Positions 16,658 through 23,849 of a stretch of 49,194 nt of DNA are shown one piece after another (position 1 is the first letter of the stretch; each line of letters begins with the position of its first letter). Origin of the DNA: a virus; the IMG/VR virus record IMGVR_UViG_3300045957_000036, positions 1-49,194 of that record, one strand, 5' to 3'. Both the position numbers and the translations under genes were made by a program. Below the pieces are notes generated by a model that saw nothing but the letters and a program-made list of their open reading frames with translations, was not told the origin of the DNA and ran no database searches.

Positions 16658-17190
16658 CGCTTCCTCTCCTTCTTCCGGGGGCGGCTGTTGTACTCGTCGG
16701 TCCACTCAGCGATCCGGTCAGCCCAGTAGTCGGGGGCCTCGTGGCCAGGGACCGGAGCATCGACATGCCACACCCCGTACACGCAGCGGGTGCCGCCCCG
16801 GGAAGCGTCGTAGGTGTCGTGGAGGACACCGTCGATCACGGCCACGAGATGGCGGGTGACTCGGGCGATGATCCTGCCGCCGGGCAGCTCGTCGCCGTGG
16901 AGGTGGACCCGGCAGCCGGAGCCGACCTGCATGAGGGGCTCCCACTCGAACAGGTCGTCGAGGAACTCCTTGTCGCCGCCCCGGCCGCCTTTGCTGATCG
17001 CTCCGTTCCGTGCGGAGCGGGGCAGGCCGTGGTGCCAGTTCATCGCGGCGACCAGGTCATAGCACTGCCGGTAGGGGACCTCGGTGGCGATGGCCAGGGC
17101 CCGGGACACGCAGTCCCCGGTCTTGCCCTGAAACCCGGCCTCGGCCCGGCCGCCGTCGGTGATGACGACCGCTGGCGCCAGGGCGGTCAC
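16654..17190 (-). CDS. Cysteine-peptidase-like protein (papain-like fold, putative)
   Basis: 178 aa; GTG 17190 coupled as GTGA. FQGKTGDCVSRALAIAT places Cys27 at the start of a helix, as in papain-like enzymes. RHLVAVIDGVLHDTYDAS supplies His114 on a strand and an Asp (125 or 128) next to it, giving a credible Cys-His-Asp triad. RCVYGVW follows. Similar short proteins occur in phages and plasmids, generally unannotated (from memory). It could instead be an inactive or transferase relative. Basic tail PRKKERKR. Confidence 0.55.
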   Translation of the reverse strand: MTALAPAVVITDGGRAEAGFQGKTGDCVSRALAIATEVPYRQCYDLVAAMNWHHGLPRSARNGAISKGGRGGDKEFLDDLFEWEPLMQVGSGCRVHLHGDELPGGRIIARVTRHLVAVIDGVLHDTYDASRGGTRCVYGVWHVDAPVPGHEAPDYWADRIAEWTDEYNSRPRKKERKR

Positions 17191-17669
17191 CGGGCCAGCT
17201 CCCGGATGTCGGAGCTGCTGATGTCGGCGGGCTCGAACCCGATGGTCTCGCAGACCCAGGCGGTCTCACCGATCACGACGATGTCACCCATCGACATCGA
17301 CCGGTGCTGGAACCCCTCGGGGTGCCCGGCGTTGAGCCTGCAGTAGAACCGCTCGCACAGGTCATGAGCGACCCGCTTGGCGTTGACCTCGTAGGACAGG
17401 GCCTGGACTTCGACGTCCTCGACCCAGACCTCCAGGAGGGGATCGCCGGGGTGGTAGCAGGAGTCGCCGGACAGCATCCGGGAGAACGCTGGCATCACGG
17501 CCCCGGACTTCCGTAGGTCGCCGTCGATCTCCGACATCCGCTTGCCGGGGAAGGCTTCCTCGGCGTCGGACTGCCGGTTGACGACTGCGTCGTTGTAGAG
17601 CACACGGACGGTGAGCTGCGCTGGTGGCGCTCCCGCGGTGTGAGGGTTGATGTCTGTGGTGTTGGTCAT
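17187..17669 (-). CDS. Hypothetical protein (MTNT-start family)
   Basis: 160 aa starting MTNTTDINPHTAG. LTVRVLYNDAVVNRQ and EVWVEDVEVQALSYEV look like strands of a beta-rich domain. ATG 17669 lies 6 nt from a TACGGT -10 with TTGACA at -35, so leaderless. It opens the operon running through 14732 and probably into the portal. Confidence 0.62.
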   Translation of the reverse strand: MTNTTDINPHTAGAPPAQLTVRVLYNDAVVNRQSDAEEAFPGKRMSEIDGDLRKSGAVMPAFSRMLSGDSCYHPGDPLLEVWVEDVEVQALSYEVNAKRVAHDLCERFYCRLNAGHPEGFQHRSMSMGDIVVIGETAWVCETIGFEPADISSSDIRELAR

Positions 17670-17675
17670 AAAGTT

Positions 17676-17705
17676 ACCGTAGCATCCTGTCCCACGGCCT
17701 GTCAA
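17676..17705 (-). promoter_or_regulatory. Leaderless promoter with GTRG-N9-CTAC repeat
   Basis: TTGACA (plus 17700-17705), 18-nt spacer, TACGGT (17676-17681), 6 nt to ATG 17669. Repeat GTGG-N9-CTAC at 17679-17695. This is the nearest recognised promoter upstream of the portal-head gene block. Confidence 0.75.
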
Positions 17706-17736
17706 CAACAGGGGACAACAGGCTGGACGCGACAGA

Positions 17737-17775
17737 GCCCCGGCCACCGCGGAGGGCTATCCCGGCGACCGAGGC
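17737..17775 (-). terminator. 12-bp hairpin between operons
   Basis: Minus-strand arms GCCTCGGTCGCC and GGTGGCCGGGGC pair over 12 positions with three G-U pairs, 15-nt loop. It separates the 18156-17803 gene from the 17669 promoter. Confidence 0.55.
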
Positions 17776-17802
17776 CCCATCGGACCCTGGATGGTCGATC
17801 TG

Positions 17803-18156
17803 TCAGCCGTAGACCACCTCACCGAACAGGCCGATCTGCAGGAGAGCGTCGGCCGTGTCGGCATCGAAATCCAGCTCGGGGTCGGCGTCGAGCATCTGGT
17901 TCACCTGGCCGATGAACCGAGGTGCGATCTGCGGGTTCGACTTGACCGCTGCGATCGCAGTGCGGATGGTGTCGAGGTCGACCTGGTGCTCCTCGCCGTC
18001 GTCCTCTTCCTGGTCGTAGACGAGCACCCGACCCTCGTCGGGGTCGTAGTTGGCGACGGCGGCCCAGTAGTTGATGCCGCCTTCGACGGCGGTGATGACG
18101 ATGTCCTTGAGGAGCTGCTCGTCGAGATCTGCGGTCAGTGCTGAGGTGTTGGTCAT
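17803..18156 (-). CDS. Acidic hypothetical protein (MTNT-start family)
   Basis: 117 aa starting MTNTSALTADLDEQ. Strongly acidic (YDPDEGRVLVYDQEEDDGEE; DADPELDFDAD). Single-gene unit with its own leaderless promoter upstream and a hairpin downstream. High acidity with a compact size is seen in DNA-mimic and anti-host proteins, but that is only a suggestion here. Confidence 0.65.
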   Translation of the reverse strand: MTNTSALTADLDEQLLKDIVITAVEGGINYWAAVANYDPDEGRVLVYDQEEDDGEEHQVDLDTIRTAIAAVKSNPQIAPRFIGQVNQMLDADPELDFDADTADALLQIGLFGEVVYG

Positions 18157-18162
18157 GCGATC

Positions 18163-18192
18163 ACCGTAGCTTTACATCCTACAGCCTGTCAA
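18163..18192 (-). promoter_or_regulatory. Leaderless promoter with GTAG-N9-CTAC repeat
   Basis: TTGACA (plus 18187-18192), 18-nt spacer, TACGGT (18163-18168), 6 nt to ATG 18156. Repeat at 18166-18182. Confidence 0.75.
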
Positions 18193-18220
18193 CATGGGAG
18201 GACGGTTGGACGACCGCCCC

Positions 18221-18246
18221 CGGGTTCCTGGTGACACTGGAACCCG
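18221..18246 (-). terminator. Perfect 8-bp hairpin
   Basis: CGGGTTCC and GGAACCCG arms, 10-nt loop, between the end of the MerR-like gene and the next promoter. Confidence 0.55.
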
Positions 18247-18352
18247 AGAGCGATCGATTTCCGCCAGGGTCGGGCACGGAGGGGACTCTGATGCCGCATC
18301 GCCCCCAGGAGCCCGAGCGACCGGACGGCGAACTCCAGTGTAGCCGTGGATC

Positions 18353-18808
18353 CTACGACGGGTCTACCTGCAACGCCAAGGAGGCTGCGTCGGCCCGGCG
18401 AGCGTTCACCCGAGCCCGGACAGCGTCCACATCGATCATCGTCCACGACGCCGTCCCAGCCGGAGCCTTCGCCACCTGCTCGACCAGCTCCGTCGTCGAA
18501 GCCACGTTCACGAACCGGCCACCGATCAACGCCAGCAGCTGCACCTGATCGGCCAGCATGTCCAGCAGCTGGTCCCGGTGCTCCCGGAACGCATCGAGGC
18601 ACGACGTGGCCCCGTTGTCGGCCGACTGGGCTTCCTCGACGATGGCCATGAGCAGCACCTCGTCGGACGAGAACCGGCGCCTCGACCCGGACCCGGCTGC
18701 GGTGTCCGGCAGGACCCCGGTCCGGGACCAGTAGTCGAGCTTCCTGAACGTCACTCCGGCGAGGGCCGCGGCCCGCTTCGAGGAGTAGCTATCCACTGCC
18801 GTGGGCAT
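18353..18808 (-). CDS. MerR-family-like transcriptional regulator
   Basis: 151 aa starting MPTAVDSYSSKRAAAL. Residues 8-55 form a MerR-type winged HTH: AALAGVTFRKLDYWSRTGVL, then a basic wing GSGSRRRFSSDEVLLM. The C terminus has LLDMLADQVQLLALIGGRFV and is not a known effector domain. A TACACT -10 ends 8 nt before the ATG, so leaderless translation is likely. Candidate regulator of the nearby operons or of itself. Confidence 0.72.
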   Translation of the reverse strand: MPTAVDSYSSKRAAALAGVTFRKLDYWSRTGVLPDTAAGSGSRRRFSSDEVLLMAIVEEAQSADNGATSCLDAFREHRDQLLDMLADQVQLLALIGGRFVNVASTTELVEQVAKAPAGTASWTMIDVDAVRARVNARRADAASLALQVDPS

Positions 18809-19232
18809 GGGTACCTAGTGTAGGTGCTCCATGCTCCGGCTGGTCGGATGCGGCCACGGCAGGCTTGCCCCGGCCGCGCTTCCGTTCCCACGTGCCGACC
18901 AGCTCCCGAAGCTCGGCCTCCAGGGCCTCCGGGTCGGCCTCCCACTTCGGCTGACGGCACAGCACCTGGTAGCCCTCGGCGCCGAGCAGCTGGAGCACCT
19001 CCGGCGGCACCCGATCGAGGTCGATCAGATCCCACCCGCCCCCGCACGTCTCGGCCACCGCAGCCGACAGGGGCCCGGCGTCGTCCACGGCCACGAGGTA
19101 CAGGGCGTCGAACTGGTTGAACATCGCCTCCCAGTCGGCCGCGGCCTCCAGGGCCTCCCGGTCGTCGGTGAGCCCATCGGTCGAAGCGACCCCCGGCCAC
19201 GCCATGTGCCGGACGAGCTGCCAGCGGGTCAT
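18789..19232 (-). CDS. Hypothetical protein
   Basis: 147 aa, ATG 19232 coupled to the upstream stop as ATGA. Helical and acidic in the middle (DREALEAAADWEAMFNQF), GGGWDLIDLDRVPPEVLQLL, then a basic stretch WERKRGRGK. Its 3' end overlaps the start of the MerR-like gene by 20 nt, so that gene's promoter lies inside this ORF. Confidence 0.58.
   Translation of the reverse strand: MTRWQLVRHMAWPGVASTDGLTDDREALEAAADWEAMFNQFDALYLVAVDDAGPLSAAVAETCGGGWDLIDLDRVPPEVLQLLGAEGYQVLCRQPKWEADPEALEAELRELVGTWERKRGRGKPAVAASDQPEHGAPTLGTHAHGSG
18809..18822 (-). promoter_or_regulatory. Candidate -10 for the MerR-like gene
   Basis: TACACT (plus 18817-18822) with 8 nt to ATG 18808; lies within the upstream coding region. 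No matching TTGACA and no GTRG-N9-CTAC repeat. Confidence 0.35.
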
Positions 19233-19552
19233 GACGCCGCGGCCCTGGTCGAGCCCCTCGGTCGCCCGCCGTTCCGGCCGACCCGGAGGACGTTGACCTT
19301 CCGGGCGGTCGTGATGATCGGGTTGTGCCGCTGGTCACCGGCCAGCAGGTCGGGGGCGTGGAGCGCCATGGCTTCCAGAAACGCTGACTTCGAGATCCCG
19401 GCCTCGGCCAGGGCGTCTTCGAGGACGTCCATGGCCCCGTCGGTCAGGTTGGCGTGGAGCGGCCGTTTCGGGCCCTCACCGCCGATGTTGACCTGCCCGT
19501 CCGGGATCACCGGGACGGCTCCGGTGAAGCTGATGTCGATGTACTGGCCCAT
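19229..19552 (-). CDS. Hypothetical protein
   Basis: 107 aa starting MGQYIDISFTGAVPVIPDG. A helical middle with DGAMDVLEDALAEAGISKSA could be a small ribbon-helix or HTH domain. The C terminus is basic. ATG 19552 is chosen for the AAAGGTGGG Shine-Dalgarno-like site about 8 nt upstream. It has a conventional promoter and a short 5' leader, unlike most operons here. Confidence 0.6.
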   Translation of the reverse strand: MGQYIDISFTGAVPVIPDGQVNIGGEGPKRPLHANLTDGAMDVLEDALAEAGISKSAFLEAMALHAPDLLAGDQRHNPIITTARKVNVLRVGRNGGRPRGSTRAAAS

Positions 19553-19594
19553 CGTTGGACCCACCTTTCGTTGTCGGTACTGCTTGCACCGCCA

Positions 19595-19640
19595 ACGATA
19601 ACCCATGGGGACACTCAGGCCAAGGATGTAGTCGCGACTA
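19595..19640 (-). promoter_or_regulatory. Promoter plus perfect 12-bp palindrome (operator candidate)
   Basis: -35 TTGGCC (plus 19618-19623), 17-nt spacer, -10 TATCGT (19595-19600), giving a leader of about 35 nt before ATG 19552. A perfect palindrome TAGTCGCGACTA lies 5 nt upstream of the -35 (19629-19640). The spacer contains GTCCCCATG, a string also seen at 28991. Confidence 0.55.
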
Positions 19641-19714
19641 GCGGCGGGTCAGTCGGAACACGAGGCGCGCCGGGGCCCACCACACCGCCACCACCCACTC
19701 GACCGCCGCCGAGA

Positions 19715-19918
19715 TCAGGCGTGCCGCTGGATGCGATCCTTCAGCATGAACACCACCCACGCCGACGCGGCCCCTCCGTAGACCGTCCAGTTCGACGAAG
19801 GGTCGTTCAGCGCGGTGGCCAACAGCACGGCCAGGGCCAGGAGCACCACCGCCAACGCCAACCCGGCGTAGAGCCGGACCTGCGAGATCGGAATCCCCTG
19901 GGATCGGTGGGCAGCCAT
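19715..19918 (-). CDS. Small two-helix membrane protein
   Basis: 67 aa from ATG 19918 (MAAHRSQGIPISQVRL), with GGGAG about 10 nt upstream. Hydrophobic helices at about 16-37 and 45-58. Followed by about 110 nt with no gene before the next promoter. Holin-like size and topology, but no other support. Confidence 0.58.
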   Translation of the reverse strand: MAAHRSQGIPISQVRLYAGLALAVVLLALAVLLATALNDPSSNWTVYGGAASAWVVFMLKDRIQRHA

Positions 19919-19983
19919 CAACGAATCACTCCCTTGACCCGCACACCCGCGATGCTACTCCGACAAACATCAACCGCCCAGGA

Positions 19984-20385
19984 TCAGGTCCGCTCGCGGC
20001 CCATCGGTGCGCCGTCGAGCAGCGGATCGAGGATCCTGGCCGCCTCCTCCCACAGCGCCGAGAACGCTTCGTGGTGGTGGTCGATCTGGGCCACGGAGCA
20101 GATCCCATCGATCATGTCGGCGGCCACGGCGTGGGCGTTCCGGCCTCGGATGGCCACCGAGATCGTGAACGACCCATCGTCGTTGGTCCGCTTCGACCGG
20201 GACCGGCCAGGCTCACGAGGCGGGGACCGGAACGCGATCCGGGCGCCGATCCGGTTGCGGGCGGCCTCGGCCAGCAGACTCCTGGCCAACGAGGCGAACA
20301 TCACCGAGGTCAGCTCCGTGAACGTCCTCGCCGGGCCAGCGTCAGCGTCCCGGGGTGGTTCAGTCTGAGGGGGCCGGTCAGGCAC
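19984..20385 (-). CDS. Hypothetical protein
   Basis: 133 aa; GTG 20385 overlaps the upstream gene by 8 nt. The N-terminal third is Pro/Asp-rich; then FTELTSVMFASLARSLLAEA and a conserved-looking FTISVAIRGRNAHAVAADMI. The C-terminal helix includes HHHEAFSALWEEAARIL. Last gene of the operon from 21521. Unknown function. Confidence 0.58.
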   Translation of the reverse strand: MPDRPPQTEPPRDADAGPARTFTELTSVMFASLARSLLAEAARNRIGARIAFRSPPREPGRSRSKRTNDDGSFTISVAIRGRNAHAVAADMIDGICSVAQIDHHHEAFSALWEEAARILDPLLDGAPMGRERT

Positions 20386-20917
20386 GTCCGAACCTCCGAA
20401 AGATCAACAGACCAGCCGAGGCCACAGCGACGGTGACGGACCCTGCAGCCACACCGATCACGGTTCCCCCGACGGAGCTACCGACGGCGGCGACACCGAT
20501 CGGAGCGCAGATGAACGCCACGAGAGCCAGCCAGGCCCCCATAGGGTCCCGGTCGAACCACTGGGAGTACCAGGTGCGCTCGAACCAGGCGGTCAGGCCC
20601 TGGACCCGGACTTCGCCACGAGTCAGACCGACCGGAGCGCCGGGGCACTCCTCCTGGTGGATGTGCTGCTCGGCAGCCATGAACGACGTGAACACGGTCC
20701 AGCAGTCCGGGCAGGTGGCCCGGTAGCCGAGCGGGCGCCACCGGTTCAGGGCCCAGTTCCGCAGGCCCCACAGGATCGTCACGTTGAGCGCGATCCACCC
20801 GGGGATGATGAACGCCATGTCCCACGGCTCCTCGGCCCACGCCTCGACCGCGGCCCGCGCTCCCCACCCGGCCAGGGCGTACAGCCACCACTCCGGGATC
20901 TCTCGGCGGGTCCTCAT
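20378..20917 (-). CDS. Membrane protein with zinc-finger-like insert
   Basis: 179 aa starting MRTRREIPEWWLY. One hydrophobic helix at about 32-52, then CPDCWTVFTSFMAAEQH with further His and Cys (HQEEC) giving a C2HC-type zinc site. Two more hydrophobic helices near the C terminus (about 122-170), Gly/Val/Ala-rich. The zinc module would lie between membrane segments. Coupled upstream as ATGA to the HicA-like gene. Confidence 0.6.
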   Translation of the reverse strand: MRTRREIPEWWLYALAGWGARAAVEAWAEEPWDMAFIIPGWIALNVTILWGLRNWALNRWRPLGYRATCPDCWTVFTSFMAAEQHIHQEECPGAPVGLTRGEVRVQGLTAWFERTWYSQWFDRDPMGAWLALVAFICAPIGVAAVGSSVGGTVIGVAAGSVTVAVASAGLLIFRRFGRA

Positions 20918-21120
20918 AGCTCCAGCCCTGCTCTCTTCAGGCGCGCCCGGATGTTCCGGACAGCGCGGTAGTCGGACAACGTCTTCCCCGATCGGACGAG
21001 CTGCCCGTCCGGGCCGAGCCACTTCAGGTGCCCACCCGACGTCATCTCGACGGTCCAGCCGCGCTCGTGAGCGCAGCGGATCATGGGCAACAGATCCCGG
21101 GACACCCCGCCTCGGATCAT
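20914..21120 (-). CDS. Orphan HicA-like protein
   Basis: 68 aa, MIRGGVSRDLLPMIRC onward. It resembles the HicA mRNA-interferase fold: a helix, a strand with SGGHLKWLGPDG (His31 at the position of the catalytic His), and a C-terminal helix YRAVRNIRARLKRAG. No HicB antitoxin is adjacent; neighbours are coupled genes of unknown function. Such stand-alone HicA-like proteins are common in actinophages and may not be toxins. Confidence 0.62.
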   Translation of the reverse strand: MIRGGVSRDLLPMIRCAHERGWTVEMTSGGHLKWLGPDGQLVRSGKTLSDYRAVRNIRARLKRAGLEL

Positions 21121-21521
21121 CGGGTCACCTCAGCCAGCCAGGCCGCGGCCCGACCGAGCCCGGGGATCCCGGCAGTGACGTCCGCGGCCACCTCGGAGGG
21201 GCGGCGGGTCTGCACCTCGGGCCACCAGCAGAACATGTCGATCGAAGTTCTCGACCAGACGGTGAAGGCCAGCGGGGACCGGCGGTCCCACGAGTTGATG
21301 ACCTGCTCCGAGTGGTAGTTGGCCCGGCGGGCCTCGTGGTCGTCGGCCTCGATCGAGTCGACGTCCATGGCCTCGTGCCACTCGACGAGGATCTCCTCGA
21401 AGGGGGCGAGCCGGAACTCGTGCCGTAGGTCGCCGAGGTCTTCGGCGGTGCGGGTGGTGCGGTCGAACCGGATCAGGTGCCCCTGGAACCGAGTGGTCGT
21501 GTCATGCGTGGTGTTGGTCAT
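21117..21521 (-). CDS. Hypothetical protein (MTNT-start family)
   Basis: 134 aa starting MTNTTHDTTTRFQGHLI. Aromatic and acidic, with FAPFEE-like LAPFEEILVEWHEAMDV and WSRTSIDMFCWWPE. First gene of a five-gene coupled operon with a leaderless start 6 nt from a TACGAT -10. Not recognised. Confidence 0.62.
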   Translation of the reverse strand: MTNTTHDTTTRFQGHLIRFDRTTRTAEDLGDLRHEFRLAPFEEILVEWHEAMDVDSIEADDHEARRANYHSEQVINSWDRRSPLAFTVWSRTSIDMFCWWPEVQTRRPSEVAADVTAGIPGLGRAAAWLAEVTR

Positions 21522-21527
21522 ACCCGC

Positions 21528-21557
21528 ATCGTAGCACCATTACCTACAAGGTGTCAA
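21528..21557 (-). promoter_or_regulatory. Leaderless promoter with GTAG-N9-CTAC repeat
   Basis: TTGACA (plus 21552-21557), 18-nt spacer, TACGAT (21528-21533), 6 nt to ATG 21521. Repeat at 21531-21547. GTCCCCA lies just upstream of the -35. Confidence 0.75.
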
Positions 21558-21569
21558 CACGTGGGGACT

Positions 21570-21599
21570 GGCCCCGGGGAGGGAAGGAACCCCGGGGCC
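21570..21599 (-). terminator. Terminator-like hairpin after the Rep gene
   Basis: Perfect 10-bp GGCCCCGGGG/CCCCGGGGCC stem with 10-nt loop, between the Rep stop at 21619 and the 21521 promoter. Confidence 0.6.
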
Positions 21600-21618
21600 G
21601 TCCACCTGTCACGTCGAA

Positions 21619-22023
21619 TCAAGCAGCGGCGGCCCCTTCCTCGACCGACCCATCGTCGGCCGCCTCGCCATCGTCCTCGACCGCGGCCACCGGCTTCGGG
21701 GCCACCGTCTTGCCCTGCCGGGCGTCGTTGATCTCCAGGGCCATCTTCAGGAGCGGACCCTGGATGCCGCCCATCTCGGCCATCTGCTGGACGATCACGG
21801 TCTCCCAGCGGGACTGGAGGGCGTCGTCGCCGAAGTCGATCACGGCCTCGTGCAGGTCCCCGGCCGCGGCCCGCAGGTCCCGGGTCGACTTGGCCCGAGA
21901 GTCGGAGTCGACGACGGCGCCGAGCAGCTCCTTGCGGTGCTTCTCGTTCTCGGCCTGGTCCAGGGTCATCTCCAGGATCCGGCGTCGGCCGTCATCGGCC
22001 GGACTGCTGTTGGTGTTTCGCAT
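21619..22023 (-). CDS. Possible internal in-frame product of the Rep gene
   Basis: ATG 22023 (Rep codon 452) has a strong AAGGAG 7 nt upstream, in a stretch (ADQPTTRSNAMRNTN) that reads like a spacer. The 134-aa product MRNTNSSPADDGRRR is helical and ends in an acidic Ala/Glu/Asp tail. Either Rep is a fusion of two once-separate genes, or both full-length and short forms are made. Confidence 0.45.
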   Translation of the reverse strand: MRNTNSSPADDGRRRILEMTLDQAENEKHRKELLGAVVDSDSRAKSTRDLRAAAGDLHEAVIDFGDDALQSRWETVIVQQMAEMGGIQGPLLKMALEINDARQGKTVAPKPVAAVEDDGEAADDGSVEEGAAAA

Positions 22024-23376
22024 GGCATTGCTCCTTGTGGTTGGTTGGTCTGCTTGCGATCGTGCGGCCGAAGGGTGCTCGGCCAGGTCAGACGGTCGAC
22101 CCAGGATCGGGCAGCCGTCCTCGGTGTGCCGTTCGACGGCCACCGGTTCGTCCAAGTGCATCTCGGCCACGGCCGCGGCCCCGATGGGGTCGCTGACGGC
22201 CAGCTCGATGACGTCGCCCAACGTCGGGGAGCCCTGCCGCTGGTGCAGCTCCAGTAGGGCGGCCAGCTGAGGGTGAATCCACACCCTGGCCCCGCCCTCC
22301 CCCGGAGTCGACCACGGGTCCGGCATGTCGACCGGGCCGTACAAGCGGCGGACGTGCTGGAACCCCGACGGGATCCGCCTCCGGTTGGCCAACGAGGTGA
22401 GGTACTCCGTGAAGACAGCCAGGGCCTGCGTGTTCCCCCTGTGGGCCGCAGGAGCGACCTGAGAGAACACTTCCAGCGGCCCGTCCCCAAGAGGGCCCGA
22501 CGGGTCGAGCGGGCCGCCAGGGTCCATGGGACCGTCCCACCGGCCAGGGCCAGGCTCCGGGCCCCGGTCGCCGTCGAGCGGGTCCTGGTCGCCGAGCGGG
22601 TCGTCCTTCGGGGCCCGGCACTTCGGGCAGCCCTTGTGCTTCGGGTGACGGCAGTCGTTCTTCGGGTGGAGCGGGTCGTCCGGCTTGCAGTACTTCCAGA
22701 ACCCGAGCGAGGTGAACACCAGCTCGGAGTGCGCCGACCGGGGCGACGTCCGCCGCCCGGTGACCTTCTCGGCGTTGATCCGCCACGCCACCCGAACCTG
22801 GTCCCCGAACCAGTCGGCGTCGGCCGGGTCCCCGACGCAGAGCCACGCCACGTGCAGGTGCGGGTGCCAGCCGTGCTCCTTCGACCACAGGATCTGCAGC
22901 ACCGTGATCGCCGTCAGCACCTTCGCCCGACGGCGAGCGGCCCGGAACAGGCGCTGGTCCTTCAAGCGCCGCCACGACCCGAACAGCTGCCCGGTGACCA
23001 GGTCGAGCGAGTCGAGCTTCCGGTGAGGGACCGTCAACGCCGAGTGGACGATCCACCCGCCCGCGGCCTGATGCCTGCGGAGGTACTCGGCGCCCTCCTG
23101 CTCGGCGAGCTGCCACTGCATCGGGGAACACCAGGCGCACCGCAACGGCGACCGGCAGGCGACGAGCTGGCCGCCGACCATCCGCCCGGCCTCGGTCAGG
23201 AGCAGGCCGGGCCCGTCTTCCTGCCCGCCGATCGGGAGCCCGCACTGGGCCAACGTCGTGCAGTCCGGGTGGTCTCGGCACAGGCGACGGCCGAGGGCCC
23301 GCATCGCTGCTCTCGTGCCAGGCCCGAACCCGGTATCGGGCCTCGTCCTGGTCCCAACGGTCGCTGTGGTCGTCAC
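21619..23376 (-). CDS. HUH replication initiator (RepSA/Rep_1-like) with C-terminal extension
   Basis: 585 aa from GTG 23376. CRSPLRCAWCSP (about 74-85) is a Cys-rich entry motif typical of actinobacterial rolling-circle Reps. IVHSALTVPHRK (about 109-120) fits Rep motif 1, and HPHLHVAWL (171-179) is a clear HUH metal motif. Downstream come a Cys/His cluster around KYCKPDD to KGCPKCRAP, a Gly/Pro/Asp linker (260-300) and EYLTSLANRRR. The catalytic Tyr is not assigned. From Met452 a separate helical domain follows, with its own ribosome binding site upstream of that Met. Rep probably nicks the element's origin to start rolling-circle replication. It ends the FtsK/Tra operon, as in AICEs. Confidence 0.8.
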   Translation of the reverse strand: MTTTATVGTRTRPDTGFGPGTRAAMRALGRRLCRDHPDCTTLAQCGLPIGGQEDGPGLLLTEAGRMVGGQLVACRSPLRCAWCSPMQWQLAEQEGAEYLRRHQAAGGWIVHSALTVPHRKLDSLDLVTGQLFGSWRRLKDQRLFRAARRRAKVLTAITVLQILWSKEHGWHPHLHVAWLCVGDPADADWFGDQVRVAWRINAEKVTGRRTSPRSAHSELVFTSLGFWKYCKPDDPLHPKNDCRHPKHKGCPKCRAPKDDPLGDQDPLDGDRGPEPGPGRWDGPMDPGGPLDPSGPLGDGPLEVFSQVAPAAHRGNTQALAVFTEYLTSLANRRRIPSGFQHVRRLYGPVDMPDPWSTPGEGGARVWIHPQLAALLELHQRQGSPTLGDVIELAVSDPIGAAAVAEMHLDEPVAVERHTEDGCPILGRPSDLAEHPSAARSQADQPTTRSNAMRNTNSSPADDGRRRILEMTLDQAENEKHRKELLGAVVDSDSRAKSTRDLRAAAGDLHEAVIDFGDDALQSRWETVIVQQMAEMGGIQGPLLKMALEINDARQGKTVAPKPVAAVEDDGEAADDGSVEEGAAAA

Positions 23377-23397
23377 GTCGCATCGTCCATCACCGGC

Positions 23398-23634
23398 TCA
23401 GGTGAGCTTGAACTTGTCGAGCAGGGAACGGGGCTCGCCCCCGAAGGGCTTCACCTCGCGGCCCGAGTGGTCACCGAACTCTCGGACCTCTCGGGAGTCG
23501 TCGAGCGGGGGCCGGAACGTCCCGAAGATCGACAGCGACTCGGACGTCTTGGCCCAGAACCCGGCGCCCTCCGTGCGCTCCTCCCAGATCCCCATCTTCT
23601 CCTTGTCGGTGAACTCGCCACGGCTGTTCGGCAT
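23398..23634 (-). CDS. Small hypothetical protein upstream of Rep
   Basis: 78 aa starting MPNSRGEFTDKEKMG. Charged, no Cys, no membrane segment. Start joined to the previous gene as TGATG; 21 nt before the Rep start. Part of the Tra-Rep operon; unknown function. Confidence 0.58.
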   Translation of the reverse strand: MPNSRGEFTDKEKMGIWEERTEGAGFWAKTSESLSIFGTFRPPLDDSREVREFGDHSGREVKPFGGEPRSLLDKFKLT

Positions 23635-23849
23635 CAGTCGACCTCCATCGATTCCTGCTCGGCCATCCACCGATCCGACTCGGCCTCTTCCCGCCAGAAC
23701 TCGGCCGACCCGGGTTCGCCTTCGGCCGCGGCCTGAGCGGCCATCGCCCCTGCCCACGAAGCGTGACGCCGGTAGAACGACGCCTCGGCCTCGCCGGGCT
23801 TGGGCCACAGCGGCTCCTTCCACGCCAGAAACATGTCCCCACTGCTCAC
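23634..23849 (-). CDS. Small hypothetical protein
   Basis: 71 aa; GTG 23849 coupled as GTGA (an ATG five codons later is possible). WKEPLWPKPGEAEASFYRR and a helical acidic tail (FWREEAESDRWMAEQ). Coupled on both sides within the Tra-Rep operon. Not recognised. Confidence 0.55.
   Translation of the reverse strand: MSSGDMFLAWKEPLWPKPGEAEASFYRRHASWAGAMAAQAAAEGEPGSAEFWREEAESDRWMAEQESMEVD

Noticed and set aside
22088-23383. Overlapping alternative-frame ORF (431 codons) inside rep
   Set aside because: Arg/Gly/Pro-rich shadow without motifs; the HUH motif is in the other frame.
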